Origin: SP202 sp036339395
Lineage (GTDB): Bacteria; Planctomycetota; Phycisphaerae; Phycisphaerales; SM1A02
Reading direction: 5' to 3'
Length of the DNA stretch: 14,074 nucleotides
NCBI GenBank assembly: GCA_036339395.1
Contig: JAYZBD010000086.1
Span: 1-14,074, forward strand
In this document: in pieces, positions 7,178 to 13,123 of the stretch
How positions within the stretch are numbered: the stretch's first letter is position 1
Layout of the letters: each line of letters starts with the position of its first letter
Notes under the pieces: model-generated
The model's input: only the letters and a program-made list of their open reading frames with translations
Database searches by the model: none
What the model was told of the DNA's origin: nothing
Program-made: the position numbers and the translations under genes

Positions 7178-7969
7178 TCAGGCTGCCATGGTTCCTGCAA
7201 CACCATCCCGGGTCACGACGAAGAGATCGGTTGTGATCGGGTATGGCAGGCGCCGGTAGTCCCGGTTGACTTTCTTCTTCAACCTGTCGACGAAGGTCTC
7301 GGGATTGCATGACATCGCGACGAACATGTCCCGTGCGGGTGCCGCAACATAGAAGTCCCCCTTCAACTCCGGGGCAAGCCGTGTATGCAGCGTATCCAGG
7401 AGCAGGCGGGCCGCGTCATATCCATCGTGAGCAGAGAAGATCGCAGCGCGACCGCCGTCTTCCGAATCCACGAGCTGGATCTTCAGATCCGGCGTATATC
7501 GCAACAGGTTCTCACGTGCGTAGAGATCAAGATCATCAACAGTGATACGCCATTGCATGAGTTGCTCAACGGTGATGCTGACCGTCATGCGTGGCATGTC
7601 GATGACATAGACGATGACCGTCTCATTCACGTACGGCATATGTGCAACCTGCTCACGGTCAAGATGCTCAAAGATCGAAATCGGCTGGATTCGCGGCATG
7701 ATCCGTGTCTTGGCCAGCGACAGTGGCATCGGTGATTTCGCCACCGTATCTCCTTCGGCGAGGCGATCGAGAAAATCCTCGACGATTTCAACGCCGTTGC
7801 CCCTGTCACAGGAGACCATGCGATAGAGATTTCCCAGGTCGAGGTGGCGACCGCCGATGGTGAGATCCATCGGCCCCATCAGTTCGACATGGCGATCGTT
7901 GACTCGCTTGCGGATGACCCGCAACACGTATTCGCTGAACGCTTCCGGTTCTCTTGGCATCTGGGTCAT
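7178..7969 (-). CDS. DUF1444 family protein (YtpQ-like)
   Basis: 263 residues from ATG 7969. GGAGGT lies 4 nt upstream (complement of 7974-7979), and an in-frame GTG at 7981 sits on that SD sequence, so 7969 is the likely start. The protein resembles the DUF1444 family (B. subtilis YtpQ), which has no established biochemical role. Visible family features: a central 'VNETVIVYVIDM' strand region, 'ITVDDLDLYARENLLRY', 'AAIFSAHDGYDAARLLLD', and a C-terminal 'DFYVAAPARDMFVAM' followed by a basic 'DRLKKKVNRDYRRLPYP'. No signal peptide or membrane helix, so probably cytosolic. First gene of the operon with pabA/trpG (57 nt to the GTG start) and divergent from kdsA. Confidence 0.85.
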   Translation of the reverse strand: MTQMPREPEAFSEYVLRVIRKRVNDRHVELMGPMDLTIGGRHLDLGNLYRMVSCDRGNGVEIVEDFLDRLAEGDTVAKSPMPLSLAKTRIMPRIQPISIFEHLDREQVAHMPYVNETVIVYVIDMPRMTVSITVEQLMQWRITVDDLDLYARENLLRYTPDLKIQLVDSEDGGRAAIFSAHDGYDAARLLLDTLHTRLAPELKGDFYVAAPARDMFVAMSCNPETFVDRLKKKVNRDYRRLPYPITTDLFVVTRDGVAGTMAA

Positions 7970-8182
7970 GATGACCTCCACGATCCGCCAAATTTCACAT
8001 TTTCATGGCACCCCTGTGCCCTTCCAGTACTTCCATCGGGCGAACCCGGGGAGGCCTGAAGCCGAAGATCTAGTTCTCCATACGCAAGTTGAGCCGGTTT
8101 GGATCACATGGAAGTTGGAATCAACCTCCAGGCATGAAAAAACCCTCTCCCCTTCGAACCTTCGGGTGGGTAGGATGTACCC
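7970..8182. other. Divergent intergenic region between the DUF1444 operon and kdsA
   Basis: 213 bases containing both ribosome binding sites: GGAGGT for the DUF1444 gene at 7974-7979 and AGGA for kdsA at 8172-8175, 7 nt before its ATG. Two small inverted repeats are present: GGCAC-N4-GTGCC at 8007-8020 and an imperfect one at 8110-8129 (GGAaGTTG-gaat-CAACcTCC). I see no convincing -35/-10 pair for either direction, although the promoters of both operons must be here or nearby. No small ORF or RNA gene recognised. Confidence 0.5.
7974..7979 (-). promoter_or_regulatory. Strong ribosome binding site for the DUF1444 gene
   Basis: GGAGGT on the - strand, 4 nt before ATG 7969. It lies at the position of the alternative upstream GTG (7981), which argues against that GTG being the start. 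Confidence 0.6.
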
Positions 8183-9019
8183 ATGCAGGCCCATATAACC
8201 ATCGGAAACATCAAAATTGGCCCGGAAATGCCTCTTGGAATCATTGCCGGCCCCTGTGTCCTGGAAGACATGGACACGAACAGAAAAATTGCCGGCATGC
8301 TCCAGGAAACTTGTTCTGAATTGGGCCTGGCCCTGGTCTTCAAGGCCAGTTTTGACAAGGCCAACAGGACCAGCATGCGATCCAACCGTGGCCCGGGTAT
8401 CGAAAAGGGCCTTGAACTGCTCTCGACACTCAAGACCGAGTTCGACCTGCCGGTGACGACCGACGTCCACCTTCCCAGCCAGGCCTCCATGGCTGCCGAG
8501 GTCGCCGAACTGCTGCAGGTTCCCGCATTCCTCTGCAGGCAGACGGATCTTCTCCAGGCCTGTGCTGAAACAGGCCGACCTGTCAACGTGAAGAAGGGCC
8601 AGTTCCTCTCACCTTCCGAGATGAGTCATCCACTGGAGAAACTCTCTTCCTGTGGTTGCCAGGAAGCCATGCTCACGGAGCGTGGCACCTTCTTCGGATA
8701 CCACCGCCTCGTGAATGACTTCATCGGGCTCGGTGACATGATGGAACTTGGTGTCCCCGTCTGCTTCGATGCAACACATTCGACCCAACTGCCCGGAGCG
8801 GGTGCCGACGTGACCGCCGGCCGACCGGACCGGGCCGGACTGCTTGCACGAGCTTCAGTTGCAGCTGGAGTCCACGCACTCTTCCTTGAATGCCACCCTG
8901 ATCCTGCTTCGGCACAATCGGACGGAAGCACGATGCAGACCCTTGAAGCCGCCGGGCAACTTCTTCGAGAAGTCGCCGCAATTCGTCACGTGATGGAATC
9001 GAATACGGCGGCAACGTAG
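8183..9019 (+). CDS. kdsA: 3-deoxy-8-phosphooctulonate synthase (KDO-8-phosphate synthase)
   Basis: Condenses D-arabinose-5-phosphate with phosphoenolpyruvate to KDO-8-phosphate, for the inner core of lipopolysaccharide; cytosolic TIM barrel. 278 residues, the normal length. Motifs in order: 'IIAGPCVLED' (Cys25), 'VFKASFDKANRTS' (Lys54, Lys59), 'SNRGPGIEKGLELL', 'TDVHLPSQ', 'PAFLCRQTDLL', 'VNVKKGQFLSP', 'TERGTFFGY', 'FDATHSTQLPG' (His199), 'LFLECHPDP' (Glu236) and 'SDG' (Asp247). Cys25 in GPC, where the E. coli-type enzyme has Asn, marks the metal-dependent class (Aquifex-like), with Cys25, His199, Glu236 and Asp247 as expected ligands. AGGA 7 nt upstream supports the start. Followed after 25 nt by mcsA. 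The gene implies an LPS-type outer membrane. Confidence 0.96.
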   Translation: MQAHITIGNIKIGPEMPLGIIAGPCVLEDMDTNRKIAGMLQETCSELGLALVFKASFDKANRTSMRSNRGPGIEKGLELLSTLKTEFDLPVTTDVHLPSQASMAAEVAELLQVPAFLCRQTDLLQACAETGRPVNVKKGQFLSPSEMSHPLEKLSSCGCQEAMLTERGTFFGYHRLVNDFIGLGDMMELGVPVCFDATHSTQLPGAGADVTAGRPDRAGLLARASVAAGVHALFLECHPDPASAQSDGSTMQTLEAAGQLLREVAAIRHVMESNTAAT

Positions 9020-9044
9020 AACACCTTCCAGCAAGGTATCCCCG

Positions 9045-9566
9045 ATGAAGTGTGATCTTTGCAACAAGCCCGCCGTCGTACACGAGGTTTCGATAACCGG
9101 CGGGAAGAAGAAGGAAGTACACCTCTGCCTGGAACATGCCCAGGCCGCCGGGGTTGCCATTCCAGGGCAGCAGCCGATCAACAAGCTCCTCACGAAGTTC
9201 GTCATCGGGCAGTCACCGAAGAATTCGGGGAAGCAGTGTCCCGACTGTGGCATCACCTTTGCCCAGATCAAGCGGGGAAACCTGATCGGATGCCCTGGAT
9301 GCTACAACGCATTCCAGGACTCGCTCGGCTCACTCATCGAGCATGCACAATTCGGCGCCTCGAGCCATGTCGGACGTGTTCCAAACAGGAAACATACTCC
9401 GAACCAATTCGAACTTCGGTCCAGGAAACTCATGAAGGAACTCGATGCCGCAGTCACGGCGGAACAGTATGAACGTGCCGCCGTACTCCGCGATCGACTG
9501 AACAAGCTCAGTACCGAGGTCCACACCGAGGAAGAGGACACGCAGGTCGAGGAGCCTGGATCATGA
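9045..9566 (+). CDS. mcsA: McsA-like zinc-finger/UVR-motif protein, activator of McsB
   Basis: 173 residues. Two zinc-site halves are visible: Cys3-x2-Cys6 with Cys28 and His31, and Cys65-x2-Cys68 with Cys83-x2-Cys86 ('QCPDCGITF', 'IGCPGCY'). A C-terminal UVR motif (about 126-157, 'LRSRKLMKELDAAVTAEQYE') has the UvrB/UvrC-interaction pattern, and an acidic tail follows. In Firmicutes McsA binds and activates the protein arginine kinase McsB; the next gene here is mcsB, overlapping by ATGA, which supports this call over a generic UVR-domain protein. AAGG 8 nt upstream (9033-9036) fits the start. It lies in the kdsA-mcsA-mcsB chain. No ctsR or clpC is in the window. Confidence 0.92.
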   Translation: MKCDLCNKPAVVHEVSITGGKKKEVHLCLEHAQAAGVAIPGQQPINKLLTKFVIGQSPKNSGKQCPDCGITFAQIKRGNLIGCPGCYNAFQDSLGSLIEHAQFGASSHVGRVPNRKHTPNQFELRSRKLMKELDAAVTAEQYERAAVLRDRLNKLSTEVHTEEEDTQVEEPGS

Positions 9567-10585
9567 CTGCCCAGGGGGACAACGGGATTCCCGACAATGA
9601 TGTTGTCCTGACGACACGATCACGCCTGGCCAGGAACCTTGCCGACCATCCCTTCCTCAACCGGGCTTCCGACATGCAAAGTGCACTGGTCATGCAGACT
9701 GCACAGCGAGTCATGCTTGAAGCACCCCTCTCCGAGAAGACCCTCTGGATGGACCTGGATGAACTCACGCCACTGGACAGGGCCCTCCTGGTCGAACGAC
9801 ACCTGATTTCCAGGCACCATGCGGAAAGCAGCCTGCATCGTGGGGTTGCCATCTCCAGTGACGAACACATGAGCATCATGGTCAACGAAGAGGATCATCT
9901 CCGGGTCCAGGTTCTCCGGAGAGGTTCCCGACTTGACGAGACCTTCGAACAACTCATGCGAATCGACTCGATGCTCGAGCAGCACCTCGACTATGCCTTC
10001 CATGACCAATGGGGCTATCTCGCCGTCTGCCCGACGAATGTCGGTACAGGCATACGCTTCTCGGTCATGGTCCATCTCCCTGCCCTGCGGATCACCAATG
10101 AACTCGCCAAGGTCCAGCGGGCTGCGAAGGAACTGCACCTTGCAGTTCGTGGGTATTACGGTGAAGGCTCGGAATCAACCGGGCACATCTACCAGGTGAG
10201 CAACCAGGTCACGCTTGGCAGGACCGAGGAGGAGATCCAGGAGGAGTTCTCCAAGAGCATCATTCCAGCCTTGATTGAATACGAACGCTCTGCTCGCAAT
10301 GTCCTGATGAAGAAGAACAGCATGCTCCTCGACGATCGAATCCAGCGGGCCTACAGCGTGCTCTGCTCAGCCCGACTCCTGAAGGTCGACGAAGCCATGA
10401 AACTCCTGAGCCGCGTCCGGCTTGGAGCGGCGCTGGGCCATGTCGATCTTTCGCTTCAGACTGTTGACGATCTCTTCGTGCAGATCCAGCCTGCACACCT
10501 GAACCAGCAGGCCCAGTCGACACTGTCGGACAATGATGAACTTGAATATCGTGCCCAGCTCGTGAGAAACACGCTCAACCAGTAG
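9563..10585 (+). CDS. mcsB: Protein arginine kinase McsB
   Basis: Guanidino kinase that phosphorylates arginine side chains on proteins, marking them for ClpCP degradation in Bacillus. 340 residues, close to family length. Motifs: 'SRLARNL' (20-26, nucleotide-binding arginines), 'NEEDHLR' (108-114), 'GYLAVCPTNVGTGIRFSVMV' (151-170, with the reactive Cys156), 'YYGEGSESTGHIYQVSNQ' (198-215), and 'LDDRIQRAYSVL' in the C-terminal helical part. The catalytic core looks intact. At the C-terminus, where Bacillus McsB has the phospho-arginine-binding RDxxRA motif, this protein reads 'ELEYRA' (326-331), keeping only the last Arg-Ala. It overlaps mcsA by ATGA, with GGAG 8 nt before the start, and its 3' end overlaps the convergent carbinolamine dehydratase gene by 11 nt. 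Confidence 0.95.
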   Translation: MTAQGDNGIPDNDVVLTTRSRLARNLADHPFLNRASDMQSALVMQTAQRVMLEAPLSEKTLWMDLDELTPLDRALLVERHLISRHHAESSLHRGVAISSDEHMSIMVNEEDHLRVQVLRRGSRLDETFEQLMRIDSMLEQHLDYAFHDQWGYLAVCPTNVGTGIRFSVMVHLPALRITNELAKVQRAAKELHLAVRGYYGEGSESTGHIYQVSNQVTLGRTEEEIQEEFSKSIIPALIEYERSARNVLMKKNSMLLDDRIQRAYSVLCSARLLKVDEAMKLLSRVRLGAALGHVDLSLQTVDDLFVQIQPAHLNQQAQSTLSDNDELEYRAQLVRNTLNQ

Positions 10586-10859
10586 TGGCCTGCTCGATCT
10601 TCCCGGCAAGGTCGAAATCCCTGCTCGTCAGGCCTCCCGCATCGTGTGTGGACAGGGTCAGGGTGACCTTGTTCCAACGGATCAGGATGTCCGGATGATG
10701 GTTGGCAGCCTCTGCCATGTCCGCGAGGGTGTTCACGAAGGCGATGGCTGCCTTGAAGTCATCAAATGAAAGGGTCCGCTGGATGGAATCGCCGCTGAGT
10801 GTCCACTCCGGCAACTGGCCCATCCGTTCCTCGATGACTTCCTCTGCAAGCTTGTCCAT
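10575..10859 (-). CDS. Pterin-4a-carbinolamine dehydratase (PCD/DCoH family)
   Basis: Dehydrates 4a-hydroxytetrahydrobiopterin formed by aromatic amino-acid hydroxylases; family members also act in other pterin steps or as DCoH-like partners. The start at ATG 10859 is chosen because GGAGG lies 8 nt upstream (10868-10872); it gives 94 residues, the normal size. The frame stays open to an ATG at 10943, which would add 28 unrelated residues. Signature: 'ANHHPDILIRWNKVTLTLST' with His54-His55-Pro56, Trp62, then His72 and Asp81 ('THDAGGLTSRDFDLA'), matching the family active site. No phenylalanine hydroxylase gene is in the window, so the physiological substrate is open. Its end overlaps mcsB tail to tail by 11 nt. 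Confidence 0.92.
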   Translation of the reverse strand: MDKLAEEVIEERMGQLPEWTLSGDSIQRTLSFDDFKAAIAFVNTLADMAEAANHHPDILIRWNKVTLTLSTHDAGGLTSRDFDLAGKIEQATTG

Positions 10860-10867
10860 GTCACGGT

Positions 10868-10872
10868 CCTCC
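10868..10872 (-). promoter_or_regulatory. Ribosome binding site deciding the carbinolamine dehydratase start
   Basis: GGAGG on the - strand, 8 nt before ATG 10859. It favours the 94-residue product over the 122-residue reading from ATG 10943. Confidence 0.6.
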
Positions 10873-10896
10873 GGGCACTGATCGCTGCAAGCCAAT

Positions 10897-10925
10897 ACCA
10901 TCAGGTCTGCACTTCCTCCTGTCAA
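10897..10925 (-). promoter_or_regulatory. Weak candidate promoter for the carbinolamine dehydratase gene
   Basis: A perfect TTGACA -35 box occurs on the - strand (complement of 10920-10925). At a 17-nt spacing the -10 position reads GATGGT (10902-10897), which matches TATAAT at only three of six positions. It lies correctly upstream of the ATG at 10859. The poor -10 makes this a tentative call. Confidence 0.25.
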
Positions 10926-10950
10926 TACCCATGGGAGATTCAATCAATCG

Positions 10951-11892
10951 ATGAGCACCCAGGTGTCCAGGCTGGCCCCGTCCCCGACAGGTGCATTGCA
11001 CCTGGGCAATGCGAGGACATTCCTCATCAACTGGGCACTTGCCAGGAACAACGGCTGGACACTGTGCATGCGGATGGAGGATCTCGACGGGCCTCGTGTG
11101 AAGCAGGGTGCCGTCGAGAACTGTCTCCAGACCCTCCTGTGGCTCGGCCTGGACTGGGATGGAGAGATGCTCGTGCAATCCAGGGAACTGGGGCCCTACC
11201 TGGATGCCATGGAACATCTCTGCCAGTCCGGCAAGGTCTACCCCTGCGACCTGAGTCGATCGGACATCGCATCGGTCGCCTCCGCCCCGCAGGAAGGCGC
11301 ACATGAGACTCCCTTCCCGGCAGCACTGAGACCGCCGGCCGCCGGATCAAGCATCACGTTCAACCCCGGCGGAGAGAACTTCCGGTTCATGGTCCACCCC
11401 GGCTCCACCAGGGTTGATGACCATGTACAGGGACCAAGCAACCATGATGTCCATGAACTCCCGGGTGATTTCGTTGTCTGGACTCGCCGACATGCACCGG
11501 CGTACCAGTTGGCCGTTGTCATCGATGATGCCAGGCAGGGTGTTTCGCAGGTTGTTCGCGGAGATGATCTGCTGCCAAGTGCCGCCAGGCAGACCCTGCT
11601 GTACGAAGCACTTGACTTGAAGACGCCGGAATGGTGGCATGTCCCGCTCGTGCTCGGAGATGATGGCCACCGCCTTGCCAAACGGCATGGGGACACCCGA
11701 CTATCCTCCTACAGGGCCCTTGGAATCCCCCGTGAACGGATCATCGGACTCCTTGCCCACTGGTGTGGTTTGACGAGTGGACCTGCAGAAATGACCATCG
11801 AGGAATTCCGTGACGGATTCGACATCGACTCGCTGCCGGGGAATCCGGTCACCATGAGAAGGGAGGATGAGCAATGGCTTCGATCCGGTTGA
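10951..11892 (+). CDS. gluQ: Glutamyl-Q tRNA(Asp) synthetase
   Basis: Paralogue of the GluRS catalytic domain that attaches glutamate to queuosine at position 34 of tRNA-Asp. 313 residues, the length of the stand-alone family without the anticodon-binding domain of GltX. 'RLAPSPTGALHLGNARTFL' holds the HIGH-like motif (residues 16-20), 'RMEDLDGPRV' follows at 41-50, 'DFVVWTRRHAPAYQLAVVID' (173-192) and 'VVRGDDLL' are typical of the family, and 'GHRLAKRHGDTRLSS' (239-253) is the KMSKS-like loop. The Cys-rich zinc site of E. coli GluQRS, expected near residues 97-120, shows a single Cys here (Cys99 in 'VYPCDLSR'). GGGAG lies 12 nt upstream of ATG. It overlaps the DUF192 gene by 19 nt. Confidence 0.92.
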   Translation: MSTQVSRLAPSPTGALHLGNARTFLINWALARNNGWTLCMRMEDLDGPRVKQGAVENCLQTLLWLGLDWDGEMLVQSRELGPYLDAMEHLCQSGKVYPCDLSRSDIASVASAPQEGAHETPFPAALRPPAAGSSITFNPGGENFRFMVHPGSTRVDDHVQGPSNHDVHELPGDFVVWTRRHAPAYQLAVVIDDARQGVSQVVRGDDLLPSAARQTLLYEALDLKTPEWWHVPLVLGDDGHRLAKRHGDTRLSSYRALGIPRERIIGLLAHWCGLTSGPAEMTIEEFRDGFDIDSLPGNPVTMRREDEQWLRSG

Positions 11893-12380
11893 CACTGCTG
11901 CTGGGTGCACTCTTCCTGACTGCCTGCACCAGCGGCACCCGCCTCCCCAGCCACCAGACAGTGACCATCGGTGGCGAGTCCTGGACACTTGAACTGGCCC
12001 TCGATGACGAGGCGATCCGGAAGGGGCTCATGTACCGCGACTCGATCCCGGAGAATGGAGGGATGCTCTTCATCTTTCCAGACTCCGACATTCGCTCGTT
12101 CTGGATGGCCAACTGCCTCATCGACATCGACCTGATCTTCCTGGACAGCAGGGGCACCATTACGGCACTGCATGAAATGAAGATTGAAGACCCGCAGGAA
12201 GCGGGCGAGTCCGAGTTGGCATACAACGCCCGGTTGAAGAATTACGAAAGTGGATTTCCTGCACGATTCGCCATCGAACTGCCGGAAGGATCCATCAAGC
12301 GGCTGCAACTGCGCATCAACCAGCAACTTCCTCTTGAACTTGGGGAGTTGAACGCGCTCCGATCGACCGCAGACCGGTAG
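11874..12380 (+). CDS. DUF192 family lipoprotein
   Basis: 168 residues. The N-terminal hydrophobic segment 'TLLLGALFLTAC' ends in a good lipobox (L-T-A-C, Cys18), so it is probably an exported lipoprotein. The rest is the DUF192 domain: 'KGLMYRDSIPENGGMLFIF' (43-61), 'SFWMANCLIDIDLIFLD' (68-84) and a GTITALHEM strand. The fold is known structurally, but no biochemical activity is established for the family. The start is clear: GGGAGG (11861-11866) is 7 nt upstream and lies within the 3' end of gluQ, so the two are probably co-transcribed. It ends 23 nt before the convergent ribE. Confidence 0.92.
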   Translation: MASIRLTLLLGALFLTACTSGTRLPSHQTVTIGGESWTLELALDDEAIRKGLMYRDSIPENGGMLFIFPDSDIRSFWMANCLIDIDLIFLDSRGTITALHEMKIEDPQEAGESELAYNARLKNYESGFPARFAIELPEGSIKRLQLRINQQLPLELGELNALRSTADR

Positions 12381-12403
12381 GAAAATGCAGACCAGCCTCC
12401 TTC

Positions 12404-13021
12404 CTAGGATGAACTGTCGCGTCCGGCCTGCGACATGCTTCGAACCAGCATGTCTGTCTCGATGTTCACATGGTCGCCGGCTTCCAGATCTTCAAGGAGT
12501 GTTTCCCTGAGTGTCGCCGGCACGAGCGTGACAGCGAAACCGTCATCGAACACGTCTGAAACCGTCAGCGACACTCCAGAGACACAGATGGAACCACGCA
12601 GGATGACATGATCCAGCATCTCTCCAGGAACCTCTATTCGCACTCGGTGATCATCCCCATTGATTTCAATGGACCTGACCTGGCCAGTGCCATCAACATG
12701 CCCCTGCACATAGTGCCCGCCGATGGGGTCACCGGCTTTCAAGGCCGGCTCAAGGTGGACCCTGTCCCCGGGCTGAAGTGATCCAATCGTCGTGAGCTCA
12801 AGGGTTCCCGGCACGACATCAAAGCCAGCGAGCACCTGGTCGCCTTCCAAGTCTCCCAGGCTTGAGACAGTCAGGCAGCATCCATTGACAGCTATGGATT
12901 CTCCCTTGATGGGCTCATGGGGCCATGCCGGGAGTTCAACCTGCAAGACAAGTCCCCCGCCACCTGGGGACGAACCTGATGCCCTGACGCACCCAAGGTG
13001 CCTGATGAGGCCTGTAAACAT
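12404..13021 (-). CDS. ribE: Riboflavin synthase alpha chain
   Basis: Dismutates two 6,7-dimethyl-8-ribityllumazine molecules to riboflavin and 5-amino-6-ribitylaminouracil. 205 residues made of two lumazine-binding barrels (about 1-98 and 99-198). N-terminal barrel: 'MFTGLI', 'KGESIAVNGCCLTVSSL' (39-55). The linking region 'IGGHYVQGHVDGTGQV' starts the second barrel, which has 'RGSICVSGVSLTVSDV' (141-156). The end reads 'VNIETDMLVRSM', as in the family. The start Met begins the conserved MFTGLI, so it is secure, though no SD sequence is visible. No ribD, ribBA or ribH is adjacent and no FMN riboswitch fits in the roughly 100-nt upstream gap. It is divergent from the beta-propeller lipoprotein gene. 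Confidence 0.96.
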   Translation of the reverse strand: MFTGLIRHLGCVRASGSSPGGGGLVLQVELPAWPHEPIKGESIAVNGCCLTVSSLGDLEGDQVLAGFDVVPGTLELTTIGSLQPGDRVHLEPALKAGDPIGGHYVQGHVDGTGQVRSIEINGDDHRVRIEVPGEMLDHVILRGSICVSGVSLTVSDVFDDGFAVTLVPATLRETLLEDLEAGDHVNIETDMLVRSMSQAGRDSSS

Positions 13022-13041
13022 CCAATCAAGTTTACGTGGTC

Positions 13042-13070
13042 TTGACGGCCCCCGTCAGAGTCCTGATACT
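13042..13070 (+). promoter_or_regulatory. Candidate sigma70-type promoter with overlapping inverted repeat
   Basis: TTGACG (13042-13047, 5 of 6 to the -35 consensus), a 17-nt spacer, then GATACT (13065-13070, 4 of 6 to the -10 consensus) point towards the beta-propeller gene starting 54 nt further on. A perfect inverted repeat TGACGG-CCC-CCGTCA (13043-13057) overlaps the -35 box and half the spacer and could be an operator. The placement is right for this gene, but the site is predicted from consensus matching only. Confidence 0.4.
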
Positions 13071-13123
13071 GCTCCACTTCGCCCTTGTACACCCAACGAA
13101 CCAGGGGGCAAGACTGCCCACTC

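Noticed and set aside
8135..8170. A-run followed by a repeated CCTTCG element, considered as a terminator or riboswitch before kdsA
   Set aside because: The CCTTCG copies are direct repeats, not an inverted pair, and no stable stem or known riboswitch pattern is seen.
9126..9566. mcsA considered as a UvrB/UvrC-type repair protein because of its UVR motif
   Set aside because: No helicase or nuclease domain is present; the zinc-finger layout and the overlap with mcsB identify it as McsA-like.
12378..12406. Inverted repeat TAGGAA...TTCCTA between the DUF192 gene and ribE, as a bidirectional terminator
   Set aside because: Arms are only 6 bp and A/T-rich, the loop is 17 nt and no T-run follows; both arms include the TAG stop codons, so coincidence is likely.
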